Origin: Lachnospiraceae bacterium
GTDB taxonomy: Bacteria; Bacillota; Clostridia; Lachnospirales; Lachnospiraceae
Length of the DNA: 52,458 nucleotides
NCBI GenBank assembly: GCA_014804655.1
Contig: JAAUZK010000016.1
Location: forward strand, 1-52,458
Direction: 5' to 3'
The stretch's first letter is position 1. Every line of letters begins with the position of its first letter. The notes under the pieces were generated by a model. That model saw only the letters and a list, made by a program, of their open reading frames with translations, was not told the origin of the DNA and made no database searches. Of the stretch, positions 1 to 8,224 are shown in pieces. A program made the position numbers and the translations under genes.

Positions 1-1
1 G

Positions 2-208
2 ATTGAAGGCTTTTTCAGTAAAATGACCCGCCAGATGCTCCGCGGTATCCGTGTAAAATCTAAGGAAGAGCTCATAGACCGCGTATATAAATATTTTGAT
101 GAAGCGAACGAAGAGCCAGCTGTATTTCACTGGAAATATAACCTTGATGATGTTGATGTATCGGAAGTGGTAATTGTTGATACACTTCCAATTAAAAAGT
201 CCAGTTAA
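2..208 (+). CDS. IS630-like transposase, C-terminal end (partial)
   Basis: The open frame enters from the left edge of the window and ends with TAA at 206-208, so only about 68 C-terminal residues are visible (IEGFFSKMTRQML at the start, ending LPIKKSS). The FFSKMTRQMLRGIR and VFHWKYNL stretches resemble the ends of IS630/Tc1-type DDE transposases, but the catalytic residues lie outside the window. The frame is convergent with the response regulator and stops only 15 bp from its stop codon, in the place where a partner histidine kinase gene would often sit. The family is assigned from memory of similar proteins, and whether the element is intact cannot be seen. Confidence 0.6.
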   Translation: MEGFFSKMTRQMLRGIRVKSKEELIDRVYKYFDEANEEPAVFHWKYNLDDVDVSEVVIVDTLPIKKSS

Positions 209-223
209 TTAAAGGATGAAACA

Positions 224-910
224 CTAGTCTGCGTTCGGTGCCATCAGCCCGTATCCCACTCCGCGGACGGTCTTGATCTGCAGGCTGCTGCCAACGGTCT
301 TTAAGCGGCGGCGCAGAAAATGCACGTAATTGTCAAGATTGCCACCTTCCACATCGCTGTCCGGACCCCAGACTTTGAGCAGCAGTGTCTCGCGGGAGAT
401 GATCTGTTCCGGCGTGTGCAGGAAACTTTCCAGCAGATCACCCTCACGTTTGGACAAAGTGCTGCTGCCGGACGGACCGGTCAGGCACATTTCCTGGACC
501 GCCCATCGGATATCGTGATAGGATGGCATATCGGGCGGCGGATTCAGCACAAGGGAGCGTCTGGAGACACAGCGGATTCGTGCCAGCAGTTCTTCGAAAT
601 CGAAAGGTTTCACCAGATAGTCATCCGCGCCCAGATCCAGCCCTTCGATTTTGTTCTGCAAAGTGCCCAGTGCAGTGATCAGGATGATGGGAACGTTGAT
701 GGACTGCCTGCGCAGCGCGGTCAGGACTTCCGTGCCCTCACGGTAAGGCAGCATGCGATCTAACAGGATCACATCATAGATATTCTGTTTTCCGTAGTAG
801 AGGGCCTCCTCGCCGTCGTAACAGGAATCTACGCTGTAGCCCTGACCCATCAGCTGCCATGTAATCGCCTTATTCAAATCTTTGTCATCTTCCGCCAGTA
901 ATATGCGCAT
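224..910 (-). CDS. OmpR/PhoB-family response regulator
   Basis: A 228-residue protein with a receiver domain (residues 1-118) and a winged-helix DNA-binding domain (about 128-225). Receiver residues are intact: acidic pair at 8-9, phospho-acceptor Asp51 in LLDRMLP, Thr79 and Lys101 in VKPFDF. The C-terminal GNLDNYVHFLRRRL and VRGVGYGL motifs are typical of the OmpR/PhoB output domain. The AAAGGAG ribosome site just upstream supports the ATG at 910. No histidine kinase is next to it: the gene faces the IS630-like end on one side and lipoprotein genes on the other. Its promoter carries the same direct-repeat box as three lipoprotein genes in the window, so it probably autoregulates and activates them. 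That regulatory link is inference from shared DNA sites. Confidence 0.93.
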   Translation of the reverse strand: MRILLAEDDKDLNKAITWQLMGQGYSVDSCYDGEEALYYGKQNIYDVILLDRMLPYREGTEVLTALRRQSINVPIILITALGTLQNKIEGLDLGADDYLVKPFDFEELLARIRCVSRRSLVLNPPPDMPSYHDIRWAVQEMCLTGPSGSSTLSKREGDLLESFLHTPEQIISRETLLLKVWGPDSDVEGGNLDNYVHFLRRRLKTVGSSLQIKTVRGVGYGLMAPNAD

Positions 911-982
911 GGGAAAGGCTCCTTTCTGTCAAAAGTGAGTGGCAGTGCGGGATCGATTATAGTGCGCATTGCCCGCATCAAC

Positions 983-1016
983 ATCATAACACATTAATCT
1001 TTAAAGAATCTCTAAG
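983..1016 (-). promoter_or_regulatory. Promoter of the response regulator with direct-repeat box
   Basis: Read on the minus strand: CTTAGAGA (complement of 1009-1016), a second copy TTTAAAGAT 11 bp on (complement of 997-1005), then exactly 8 bp, then a TATGAT -10 box (complement of 983-988). Repeat period and spacing match the three lipoprotein promoters, although the repeat itself is less perfect. The leader to the ATG at 910 is about 70 nt. Confidence 0.7.
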
Positions 1017-1029
1017 AATTTCTTAATAT

Positions 1030-1064
1030 CTTTAGAGAGACTTTAGAGATAGCATTGATATTGT
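1030..1064 (+). promoter_or_regulatory. Direct-repeat activator box and promoter of lipoprotein 1
   Basis: CTTTAGAGAGA (1030-1040) is followed directly by CTTTAGAGATA (1041-1051): two copies of an 11-bp unit, as expected for a head-to-tail OmpR-type dimer. After TTTAGAGAT come 8 bp and the -10 box TATTGT (1059-1064). The second repeat lies where a -35 element would be, and no good sigma-A -35 is present, which fits an activator-dependent promoter. Confidence 0.7.
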
Positions 1065-1200
1065 GGATGTAGGGTTTGAGCGGCTTAAGATGCCTCAATA
1101 CAAATGCAGCGGGCAGATTGCGCAATCTGCCCATGTAATTTTAGAGCGGCACCTTAAGACGCCTGAATCCTATTGAAAAAAGGGAGAGGAAGAACATACT
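1065..1200 (+). other. 5' leader of lipoprotein 1 with perfect palindrome
   Basis: The predicted leader is about 130 nt. It holds a perfect 22-bp palindrome at 1111-1132 (arms GGGCAGATTGC) flanked by an imperfect direct repeat: AGCGGCTTAAGATGCCT near 1080 and AGCGGCACCTTAAGACGCCT near 1145. The palindrome lacks a proper T-run, so it is not an obvious terminator. Role unknown. Confidence 0.4.
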
Positions 1201-3555
1201 ATGACAGGAATCAAGAGTAACGTGAAAAAAGTAATCAGCTTCCTGCTGGCGGGTTGTGTGGTATTTGCCACGGCAGGCTGCGGGAGTGCGGGCGTACAGA
1301 AGACGGGCGGCGGGAGCACGACAGACCTTGCAGCCGAAGACGGGGCACAGGGCAGTGAAAAAACAACAGGGGATGAACCTGTCGCTATGGGGCGGTATGT
1401 GGAGGAGGAGACCGATCTGACGGAGTTTTCGAGCAGTCCCATGGATCTGTGTATGCTGGAGGACGGCAAACTGGTGATTATGGATCGGTCCGTGGGAATG
1501 CTTGTGTCCGGGGATCAGGGCAGCACATGGAGCATCGAGACACCGGGCTGGCTTGCCGATTATCAAACGGACGGCATATGGATCAGCGGTATGTGCATGG
1601 CACCGGACGGTACGGTGGCGGTGTCGTATTATAAGGGAGATACCAATGCGGAGGAGCCTTCGTGGTATCTGGAACTTATTTTGCCGGACGGAACGCGGGT
1701 GCCCGTGGAGGCGAATATGTCGGAAGACGAGAGCTATTTCAGGCAGGCGGTCATGGGAGACGACAGCCGTATCTATGCCAGTACCGGGCGCGGGGTATAC
1801 GAGGTACAGCGGGACGGCAGTACAAAGAAGATCGTGGAGTTGGAAATTACGCCTTCGTGGGTCTGGGTTAAGGATGATCTGATGATCATAGATAATGAAT
1901 GGGACATGAAAGACGCACCGTTGATCTATGATATGGCTGCGGGGGAGTATGTTACGGATGAGGTACTTTCGGAATTTGTTGCCGACAGTTATCAAAACAG
2001 ATACTATAACGGAACGGATTATGGCACCATGTACATTCTGCCGGGCGAGGACAGGGCTGTATATGTAATGGGACAGGATGGGATACACAGGCATGTGGTT
2101 GCCGGTAATATGATGGAGCAGATCGTGGACGGCGGGCTGTCGTTACTCGGGAATCCGGATTATTACATCGTCGATGCCGTGCAGCTTGAGGGAGATGTCT
2201 TTCTGGCGCTCTTTGCGGGCGGAAAAATGATTCGCTTTACTTATGATCCGGATGTTCCGGCAGTACCGGAGAATATGTTGACACTCTACAGTCTTAAGGA
2301 GAATGATGTGGTCAGACAGGCGATCTCTTATTATCAAACGGAGCATCCGGATGTTTTCGTGTCTTACAGGGTTGGCATGGGCGAAGGGGATTCCGTGACG
2401 AGAGAGGATGCCATCAAGAAGTTGAACACTGAGATCATGGCGGGCGAAGGACCGGATCTGATCGTAATGGATGACATGCCCCTTGATTCATATGTAGAAA
2501 AGGGAATGTTGCTTGACCTGACGGATTATCTGGCAAAATACAGCGAGAAGGAGCCTCTGTTTGACAATGTAATCGAGGCATTGAAACGTGACGGCAAGGC
2601 ATATGTGGCACCAGCGACGATTGCTGTACCGAGGATAGCTTCCGCGGCGGACAGCATAGAAAATGTGACAGATTTGTTGGATTTAGCGGAGGCCATAGAG
2701 AATGACAGAGAGAAGTATCCGACAGAAGATATTCTGGGAGTCAGCGGCGGCTGGGGTATTCTGAAGCGGTTCTCGCCTGCGAGTGAGCCGGCATGGGTCA
2801 AGGCGGACGGTACGATAGATCAGGAGAGCATCGGAGCATATTTTGAGCAGTGTAAACGGATCTACGCGGCGCAGATGGACGGTCTGGATGAGAAAGTGAA
2901 GGACTACTATAATCAGCGTAATATAGGGCTTAAGGAGCGTATGGGCATACGCATGGATGAGATGGAGTGGGAAATTTATCTGGATGTGATGCAGTATGTG
3001 AGCGGAGCGCAGCATGCCATGGCAGGCTGGACCAGCTCTGCGTACAGTTGTCTGGAACTGCTTTCCCTTGACCGGACGAAGGGGTATGAGGACACGAAGG
3101 TCATACCCATGCAGGGACAGTGCAGCGGTGTATTCATGCCGGGAACTATGCTGGGGATCAGCGCTGCATCCGGACAGACTGATCGGGCGCTTACGTTCAT
3201 GGATACCTTTTTATCCGCAAAGGTGCAAAGTGTGTATGGCGGGTTCCCGCTGAATCAGGCGGCATATGACGCACAGTTTGTTCCGGAACATGTGGGAGAG
3301 GACGGTGTGTACACCTCTATGGCTACATCTGACGTGGACGGCAATATGATCTCCTATGTGGTATACTGGCCGGAGGACGAGGAAATTGCGGCGATGAAGA
3401 AGGAACTGGCGGCGGTGAATACGGCTTACATTCCCGATAAAACTCTGGAGGAGGCCGTATTTACGCAGGGGGCCGCATATCTGGATGATGAGCAGTCGTT
3501 GGAGGATGCGCTGAATAAGATTGAGAAGGCGGTGCAGGTTTATATGGCGGAGTAA
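1201..3555 (+). CDS. Lipoprotein 1: beta-propeller plus family-1 solute-binding domain
   Basis: A 784-residue exported lipoprotein. The signal peptide ends in lipobox TAGC with Cys27 as the lipidation site. Residues about 60-350 look like a beta-propeller with a BNR/YCF48-style S-x-D-x-G-x-TW motif (SGDQGSTW), and residues about 360-784 resemble a family-1 (sugar-type) extracellular solute-binding protein, for example SYYQTEHPDVFV and EIMAGEGPDLIVMDD. It is a paralogue of the next gene and of the gene at 32758-35112; all three share MGRYVEEETDL just after the signal. No permease or ATPase gene is adjacent, so it may be a receptor or an orphan binding protein. GGGAGAGG precedes the ATG. The ligand is unknown. 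Confidence 0.85.
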   Translation: MTGIKSNVKKVISFLLAGCVVFATAGCGSAGVQKTGGGSTTDLAAEDGAQGSEKTTGDEPVAMGRYVEEETDLTEFSSSPMDLCMLEDGKLVIMDRSVGMLVSGDQGSTWSIETPGWLADYQTDGIWISGMCMAPDGTVAVSYYKGDTNAEEPSWYLELILPDGTRVPVEANMSEDESYFRQAVMGDDSRIYASTGRGVYEVQRDGSTKKIVELEITPSWVWVKDDLMIIDNEWDMKDAPLIYDMAAGEYVTDEVLSEFVADSYQNRYYNGTDYGTMYILPGEDRAVYVMGQDGIHRHVVAGNMMEQIVDGGLSLLGNPDYYIVDAVQLEGDVFLALFAGGKMIRFTYDPDVPAVPENMLTLYSLKENDVVRQAISYYQTEHPDVFVSYRVGMGEGDSVTREDAIKKLNTEIMAGEGPDLIVMDDMPLDSYVEKGMLLDLTDYLAKYSEKEPLFDNVIEALKRDGKAYVAPATIAVPRIASAADSIENVTDLLDLAEAIENDREKYPTEDILGVSGGWGILKRFSPASEPAWVKADGTIDQESIGAYFEQCKRIYAAQMDGLDEKVKDYYNQRNIGLKERMGIRMDEMEWEIYLDVMQYVSGAQHAMAGWTSSAYSCLELLSLDRTKGYEDTKVIPMQGQCSGVFMPGTMLGISAASGQTDRALTFMDTFLSAKVQSVYGGFPLNQAAYDAQFVPEHVGEDGVYTSMATSDVDGNMISYVVYWPEDEEIAAMKKELAAVNTAYIPDKTLEEAVFTQGAAYLDDEQSLEDALNKIEKAVQVYMAE

Positions 3556-3603
3556 CGGAGGAATGCGTGCCGGGAATATTCGGGTTTAAGAAGAGGATAT
3601 TGT

Positions 3604-3653
3604 AAATTTTCGTAACTGTTTAGAAGATGGTTCTGAACAGTTACGAATTTTTT
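3604..3653 (+). terminator. Rho-independent terminator after lipoprotein 1
   Basis: Arms TTCGTAACTGTT and AACAGTTACGAA enclose a loop and are followed by a run of T. It separates lipoprotein 1 from the independent promoter of lipoprotein 2. Confidence 0.9.
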
Positions 3654-3654
3654 A

Positions 3655-3689
3655 TGTTAGAGAGACTTTAGAGATTGATCTGGTATGCT
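3655..3689 (+). promoter_or_regulatory. Direct-repeat activator box and promoter of lipoprotein 2
   Basis: Shares the identical 19-mer TTAGAGAGACTTTAGAGAT (3657-3675) with the first lipoprotein promoter (1032-1050). Eight bp later comes the -10 box TATGCT (3684-3689), the same spacing as in the other three promoters of the set. The gene starts about 250 nt downstream, with the palindromic element between. Confidence 0.75.
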
Positions 3690-3735
3690 GTCTGTGTTGG
3701 GAGCGTTATTGTTCCATGGGGTGGCTAGGACGGAC

Positions 3736-3872
3736 GCGCAGATGGAAGTGAATATCTACGGAGTCGCGCTTTCGCTCCTTTCACAGCGCAACAGACACTA
3801 AGCTCGTGGGAAACCTCGCTAAGTGCTGGCGCTGTTCTAGGGACTCCTTAAGATATTCACTTCCATCTGCGC
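3736..3872 (-). repeat. 137-bp palindromic repeat element, copy 1
   Basis: Starts GCGCAGATGGAAGT and ends with the complement of the same sequence; the perfect terminal arms are 22 bp. Its reverse complement aligns without gaps to 36654-36790, also exactly 137 bp, at roughly three quarters identity, with paired changes in the stems. It sits in the leader of lipoprotein 2. No target-site duplication was seen. A MITE/REP-like DNA element or a structured RNA are both possible. Confidence 0.75.
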
Positions 3873-3947
3873 TGGGTATTGAGTATGGTCGGGAGTGGAC
3901 AGTAATGTGACGACTTAGACAGCAATCTATGCAAGGAGAGGATCAAT

Positions 3948-6530
3948 ATGGTGGTTAGGAAGAGTTGGAAGAAGATAATCAGCATTCTGTTGGCGGGAAC
4001 TATGGTGTTTGCTATGACGGGCTGCGGCGGGGGAAGCGGCGGAACGGATGGCGGTGCCGGAGGTGTGGGGCAGAATGTGGGTACGTCGGACGGCGGACAG
4101 GAGAATGAAAGCAGTGGGGAAAATGGTCCGGCAGCCATGGGACGGTATGTGGAGGAAGAGACTGATCTGTCGGAGCAGATAACGTATCCTATGGATCTGT
4201 GTGCCCGGGAGGACGGGAGTCTGGTGATTCTGGACAAAAACGCGGGGACGCTGGTATCCAAGGATCAGGGCGTTACGTGGGAGAGTGAAATGCCGGAATG
4301 GTATATGGCTATGCGGGAGAAAGGAACTTATATCAACAGTATGTGCATGGCACCGGACGGCACGGTGGCGGTGATTACCGCGGACACGGGAAGCAGCGCG
4401 CCGGTAGAGGAATCAGACGGGCAGGAGGCGGATGTTTCGGAAAGTTCAGATGAGCAGGGAAAGAATGCGGACGGGGCAGATGCGCAGGATGAAGGCGCGG
4501 ACGAAGCTGATGAACAGGGTGAAGACGCAGATAACAAAGACGGATCTGAAACGCAGGACGGTGAGTCGGAGGCAGATGATGACGAGTCTGAGGAGGAATC
4601 AAGTATGTTCGACGATCCCTTTAACTGGAGTTATTATCTGACGCTGTTTTTACCGGACGGCACGGAGGTTCCGGTGACGGCTAAGCTGACGGAAGAGGAA
4701 ATGCATTTTGAGCAGGTTGCGTTCAACACGGATAATCGTGTCTTCGCAAGTACATATCGGGGGATCTATGAGATACAGCGGGACGGCAGTGCAGAGAAGA
4801 TTCTGACGCTGGATTATAATCCGCAGTGGATCTGGGTCAGGGATAATCTGCTGGTCATCGACAGCGACTGGAGTGAGGCGGATACGCCGGCGGTTTATGA
4901 TCTGGAGGCGAAAGCGTTTATTCCGGACGAGGTGCTTACGGAGTTTGTGGACAGCAACTATGATGACCGACACTTTAACGGGAGGGATTACGCTACGATG
5001 TTCCTGCTTCCCGGTGAGGACAATACCGTTTATGTTGTGGGCAAGAGGGGAATACACCGCCATGTGGTAGGCGGCAACATGATGGAGCAGATCGTGGACG
5101 GTAATCTTTCGCAGCTCATTAATCCGAATTATTGTATTACTGATATGGTGCAGCTTGAGTCGGGCGTGTTTATGGCACTTTTTTCCAACAGTAAGGTGCT
5201 CAAGTTTACCTATGATCCCAACATCCCTTCCGTGCCGGAGAACATACTGACGCTTTACAGTCTCAAGGAGGAGGATTCGATCAGGCAGGCGATCTCTTAC
5301 TATCAGACGCAGCATTCGGATGTCTTCGTGTCTTATCAAGTGGGCATGGGAGGTGATAGTTCCGTGACGAGGGAGGATGCGATCAAGAAGCTGAATACGG
5401 AGATCATGGCAGGGGAAGGACCGGATCTTCTGGTGATGGATGGTCTGCCGCTTGACTCTTATATAGAAAAAGGATTGTTGGTCGATATGACCGATTACCT
5501 TGCGGAGTACAGTGCAAAAGAGCCATTGTTTGATAATATAATCGACGCACTCGCCCGTGACGGTAAGGCGTATGCGGTTCCAGCGACGGTTTCAGTTCCA
5601 AAGATTGCGGCTGCATCGGACGGCATAGAAAATGTGACAGATTTGTCAGATATAGCAAAAGTTGTGGAGAAACTCAGAGAGGAGTATCCGACGAAAAACA
5701 TTCTTGGCGTCAGCGGCGAGCGCGGCGTACTGAAAAGATTTGCGGGAGTGAGCGCGCCGAAATGGGTCGCAGCGGACGGCGGCATAGACAGGGACGTGAT
5801 CGGTGAGTATCTGGAGCAGTGCAAACGTATCTTCGATGACCAGATGGACGGTCTGGATGAGAAAGTCATAAGCTATTATGAGCAGCGGAACGAGTGGACG
5901 AAGGAATATAGCGGGCTGCGCATGGACGAGACGGACTGGAGCGTCAATATGGATATCATGTCGTATGTGGGCAGCGAGCAGCATATGATCGCCGGGTGGG
6001 TTGATGCAGCGTATAACTACATGCAGATGACATCTCTGGACAGAGTGAAAGGACTTGAAGAGGCGAAGGTCGTGCCTATGAAGGGACAGTGTGGCAATGT
6101 ATTTGAGCCGTATACCATGCTGGGCATCAGCGCTGCGTCAGAGCAGACCGATCTGGCTTACGGATTTCTGGATGTGTTCCTGTCTGTGGAAACGCAGAGT
6201 GCATACGGGGAACTGCCCTTGAATCAGGCGGCATTTGACAAGCAGTTTACGGCGAAGGAGGAGTATTTGGGCGAGAACGGAGAGTACGGCGGCGTTTGTA
6301 CTATGGATGAGGAAGGCAATATGATTAATTTTACGATCTATTGGCCGTCGGATGAGTTGATTGCAGCGCTGCGGGAAGAGATGTCAACGGTAAATACGGC
6401 GTATGTTCCCGATCAAATGCTGGAAGATGCGGTGTTTACGGAAGGGATCGGATATATGAACGGCGCGCAGTCATTAGAGCAGGCGCTTGACAGGATTGAG
6501 AAGGCTGTGGCGATCTATATGGCGGAGTAA
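3948..6530 (+). CDS. Lipoprotein 2: beta-propeller plus solute-binding domain with acidic insert
   Basis: An 860-residue paralogue of lipoprotein 1 with lipobox MTGC (Cys26), a glycine-rich linker, a propeller-like N-terminal half (SKDQGVTW) and a family-1 solute-binding C-terminal half. It differs by an acidic low-complexity insert at residues about 150-219, rich in Asp, Glu, Gln and Ala, placed between propeller strands and thus probably an exposed loop. AGGAGAGG precedes the ATG. It has its own direct-repeat promoter and is closed by a terminator, so it forms a single-gene unit. No transporter partner is adjacent. Binding of a sugar or oligosaccharide is likely from the fold but the ligand is unknown. 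Confidence 0.85.
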   Translation: MVVRKSWKKIISILLAGTMVFAMTGCGGGSGGTDGGAGGVGQNVGTSDGGQENESSGENGPAAMGRYVEEETDLSEQITYPMDLCAREDGSLVILDKNAGTLVSKDQGVTWESEMPEWYMAMREKGTYINSMCMAPDGTVAVITADTGSSAPVEESDGQEADVSESSDEQGKNADGADAQDEGADEADEQGEDADNKDGSETQDGESEADDDESEEESSMFDDPFNWSYYLTLFLPDGTEVPVTAKLTEEEMHFEQVAFNTDNRVFASTYRGIYEIQRDGSAEKILTLDYNPQWIWVRDNLLVIDSDWSEADTPAVYDLEAKAFIPDEVLTEFVDSNYDDRHFNGRDYATMFLLPGEDNTVYVVGKRGIHRHVVGGNMMEQIVDGNLSQLINPNYCITDMVQLESGVFMALFSNSKVLKFTYDPNIPSVPENILTLYSLKEEDSIRQAISYYQTQHSDVFVSYQVGMGGDSSVTREDAIKKLNTEIMAGEGPDLLVMDGLPLDSYIEKGLLVDMTDYLAEYSAKEPLFDNIIDALARDGKAYAVPATVSVPKIAAASDGIENVTDLSDIAKVVEKLREEYPTKNILGVSGERGVLKRFAGVSAPKWVAADGGIDRDVIGEYLEQCKRIFDDQMDGLDEKVISYYEQRNEWTKEYSGLRMDETDWSVNMDIMSYVGSEQHMIAGWVDAAYNYMQMTSLDRVKGLEEAKVVPMKGQCGNVFEPYTMLGISAASEQTDLAYGFLDVFLSVETQSAYGELPLNQAAFDKQFTAKEEYLGENGEYGGVCTMDEEGNMINFTIYWPSDELIAALREEMSTVNTAYVPDQMLEDAVFTEGIGYMNGAQSLEQALDRIEKAVAIYMAE

Positions 6531-6545
6531 AAAAGATAGCATATT

Positions 6546-6592
6546 GGAGACCTGGCACAGCTTGTGATCAAGCGGACGCGGGTCTCCTTTTT
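6546..6592 (+). terminator. Rho-independent terminator after lipoprotein 2
   Basis: GGAGACC at 6546-6552 pairs with GGTCTCC at 6581-6587, with an inner CTTG/CAAG stem, followed by five T. Confidence 0.85.
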
Positions 6593-6648
6593 CTGTGTAG
6601 ATGAGAGTTTTGTGGGGAAGCCGGAATGCTGTTTTGGATGATTGCTCA

Positions 6649-8043
6649 TTAGAGCCCACGCTCCTTCAATTCATGGACGAGGTTTACATAAAATTCCCGC
6701 ACATCAAAACCGGCAATGTTTTCACGGTTCAGATCGATCATATCGCCGTGAGAGATACCTCTGCCGCCGGGCACGGTCAGGCAGGTAAAGCGGCTGCCCC
6801 ATTTCATGCTGTCGACAGATACTAAACCGTCGTTGGCTCCATCGAAATGTTTTACCATGGGGTAGGACATGTTCAGGGGGAATCTGCCGCTGCATGCAGT
6901 GTTCATCCGGGAACCTATGCTCTGGTAATATACCTGCGGGCTGTCGGGAAGTATTTCGTTGCGTCCTGTGCAGGCGGAAGCGGTCAGATCCTGTACGGCC
7001 TCCATAAAATCGGGTTTGGTATCGCCGAGCAGGGTCAGTGCCGCATTGTATTTGGAAGATACTTTATTGCATACGGAATCCGGAATCTTGTCCAACAGAT
7101 AGTCCGCGAAAATACAGCCCCGGTGGGGTGTGTTGATGGTCGTTAAAGAGGCTACATAGGGAGCCGCACCGCATTTGGAGATCGCGTAGCGGCTGTCCAG
7201 ACCGCCCTTGGAGTGGGCGATGATGTTGACCTTATCGCAGCCGGTCTCCTGCCTGATCTGTCTGATCCGCGCGGCGAGTTCTTCTCCGCAAACGGCGACG
7301 GAAGCGGCAGACTGCTGACTTCCGTAGAACAGAACAGCCCCATTTCTCTTAAGCTCCGCGGGGATTCTGCCCCAGTAATTGAAGAAGCGAAAATCCCGGA
7401 AAAACACGCCATGTACAAGTAAAATAGGATACTTTGTCCAACATTCCTGATTCTCGGCGCGCACCTGATTAAGCAGGTACTTTTCATTTTCATAGATGAC
7501 CTCATTGCTGGCAATTCGAATGATACGGCAGAGTACATATAGGTGTAGGATCGGAATCAGGCCGCAGACGGCGCCGATCACACGCCATTTGATGCCAAGC
7601 TGTACGGAGGTCACATAGACCCGCAGAATGCCGTTCCAGAAGAGGATAAACTCGATAAGAAATGCAAGCCCGAACTGACGCAGCCAGAAGAAAGGATGAC
7701 TGAATGCGGTATCCTCTCCGGCGGGAAGCCCTATGATCAGCATGACAATACAGCAGACGATCTCTAAGGCCGTGGTGATCAGGAAGATTTGCAGCAGGGC
7801 GATGCCGTCTTCCAGAATCTTATTGCGTACGGTGGAGATTTTACGCACTGTCAGTGTCGGAAAAAAGTTAATGTACAGGATCAGGATATAGCAGATAATC
7901 TCTGCGGCAGCACAGGAAGAGGGAAAACGGGTTTCGATCCGTCCCGCATAGAACAGAAACGTGCAGATGGAGCGTATGTTGAGCGCCAGCAGAATGATGA
8001 GTGCCGACAGAACTTTTGCGGGTGTTTTAAAGGGTGTCTTCAT
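6649..8043 (-). CDS. Membrane-anchored alpha/beta-hydrolase (lipase-like)
   Basis: A 464-residue protein. The N-terminal 180 residues contain several hydrophobic membrane segments; the rest is an alpha/beta-hydrolase of the triacylglycerol-lipase type. Visible features are the oxyanion HG at 211-212 (ILLVHG), nucleophile Ser278 in AHSKGG, TPHRG at 305-309, a probable acid Asp405 (GANDGLV) and His432 (ISHGD). It probably hydrolyses a lipid or ester at the membrane. The substrate is not evident. It is divergent from the MATE gene and convergent with lipoprotein 2, so it is a single-gene unit. Confidence 0.8.
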   Translation of the reverse strand: MKTPFKTPAKVLSALIILLALNIRSICTFLFYAGRIETRFPSSCAAAEIICYILILYINFFPTLTVRKISTVRNKILEDGIALLQIFLITTALEIVCCIVMLIIGLPAGEDTAFSHPFFWLRQFGLAFLIEFILFWNGILRVYVTSVQLGIKWRVIGAVCGLIPILHLYVLCRIIRIASNEVIYENEKYLLNQVRAENQECWTKYPILLVHGVFFRDFRFFNYWGRIPAELKRNGAVLFYGSQQSAASVAVCGEELAARIRQIRQETGCDKVNIIAHSKGGLDSRYAISKCGAAPYVASLTTINTPHRGCIFADYLLDKIPDSVCNKVSSKYNAALTLLGDTKPDFMEAVQDLTASACTGRNEILPDSPQVYYQSIGSRMNTACSGRFPLNMSYPMVKHFDGANDGLVSVDSMKWGSRFTCLTVPGGRGISHGDMIDLNRENIAGFDVREFYVNLVHELKERGL

Positions 8044-8224
8044 GGTATTCTCCTATGTGCCGGTTGCAAAATGCGGGCATCACGGTATAATGTAGTATTG
8101 TGTATTTCCATATTGTATCGTAGCAAATTCAAATTCGATGTGCAAGCGCACTTTTCGGTTATTCTTTCAGACCGCGTCATGCGCTTGCCGTATGGATTTA
8201 TGGATTGATGAGAGGGGTGTAACT

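Noticed and set aside
1141..2094. Long antisense frame (317 codons) opposite lipoprotein 1
   Set aside because: Codon and residue composition (His, Arg, Ile, Pro-rich) are those of a shadow frame; the plus-strand gene explains the region.
3736..3872. Target-site duplications flanking the palindromic element
   Set aside because: Compared a few bases on each side of both copies; no convincing direct repeat.
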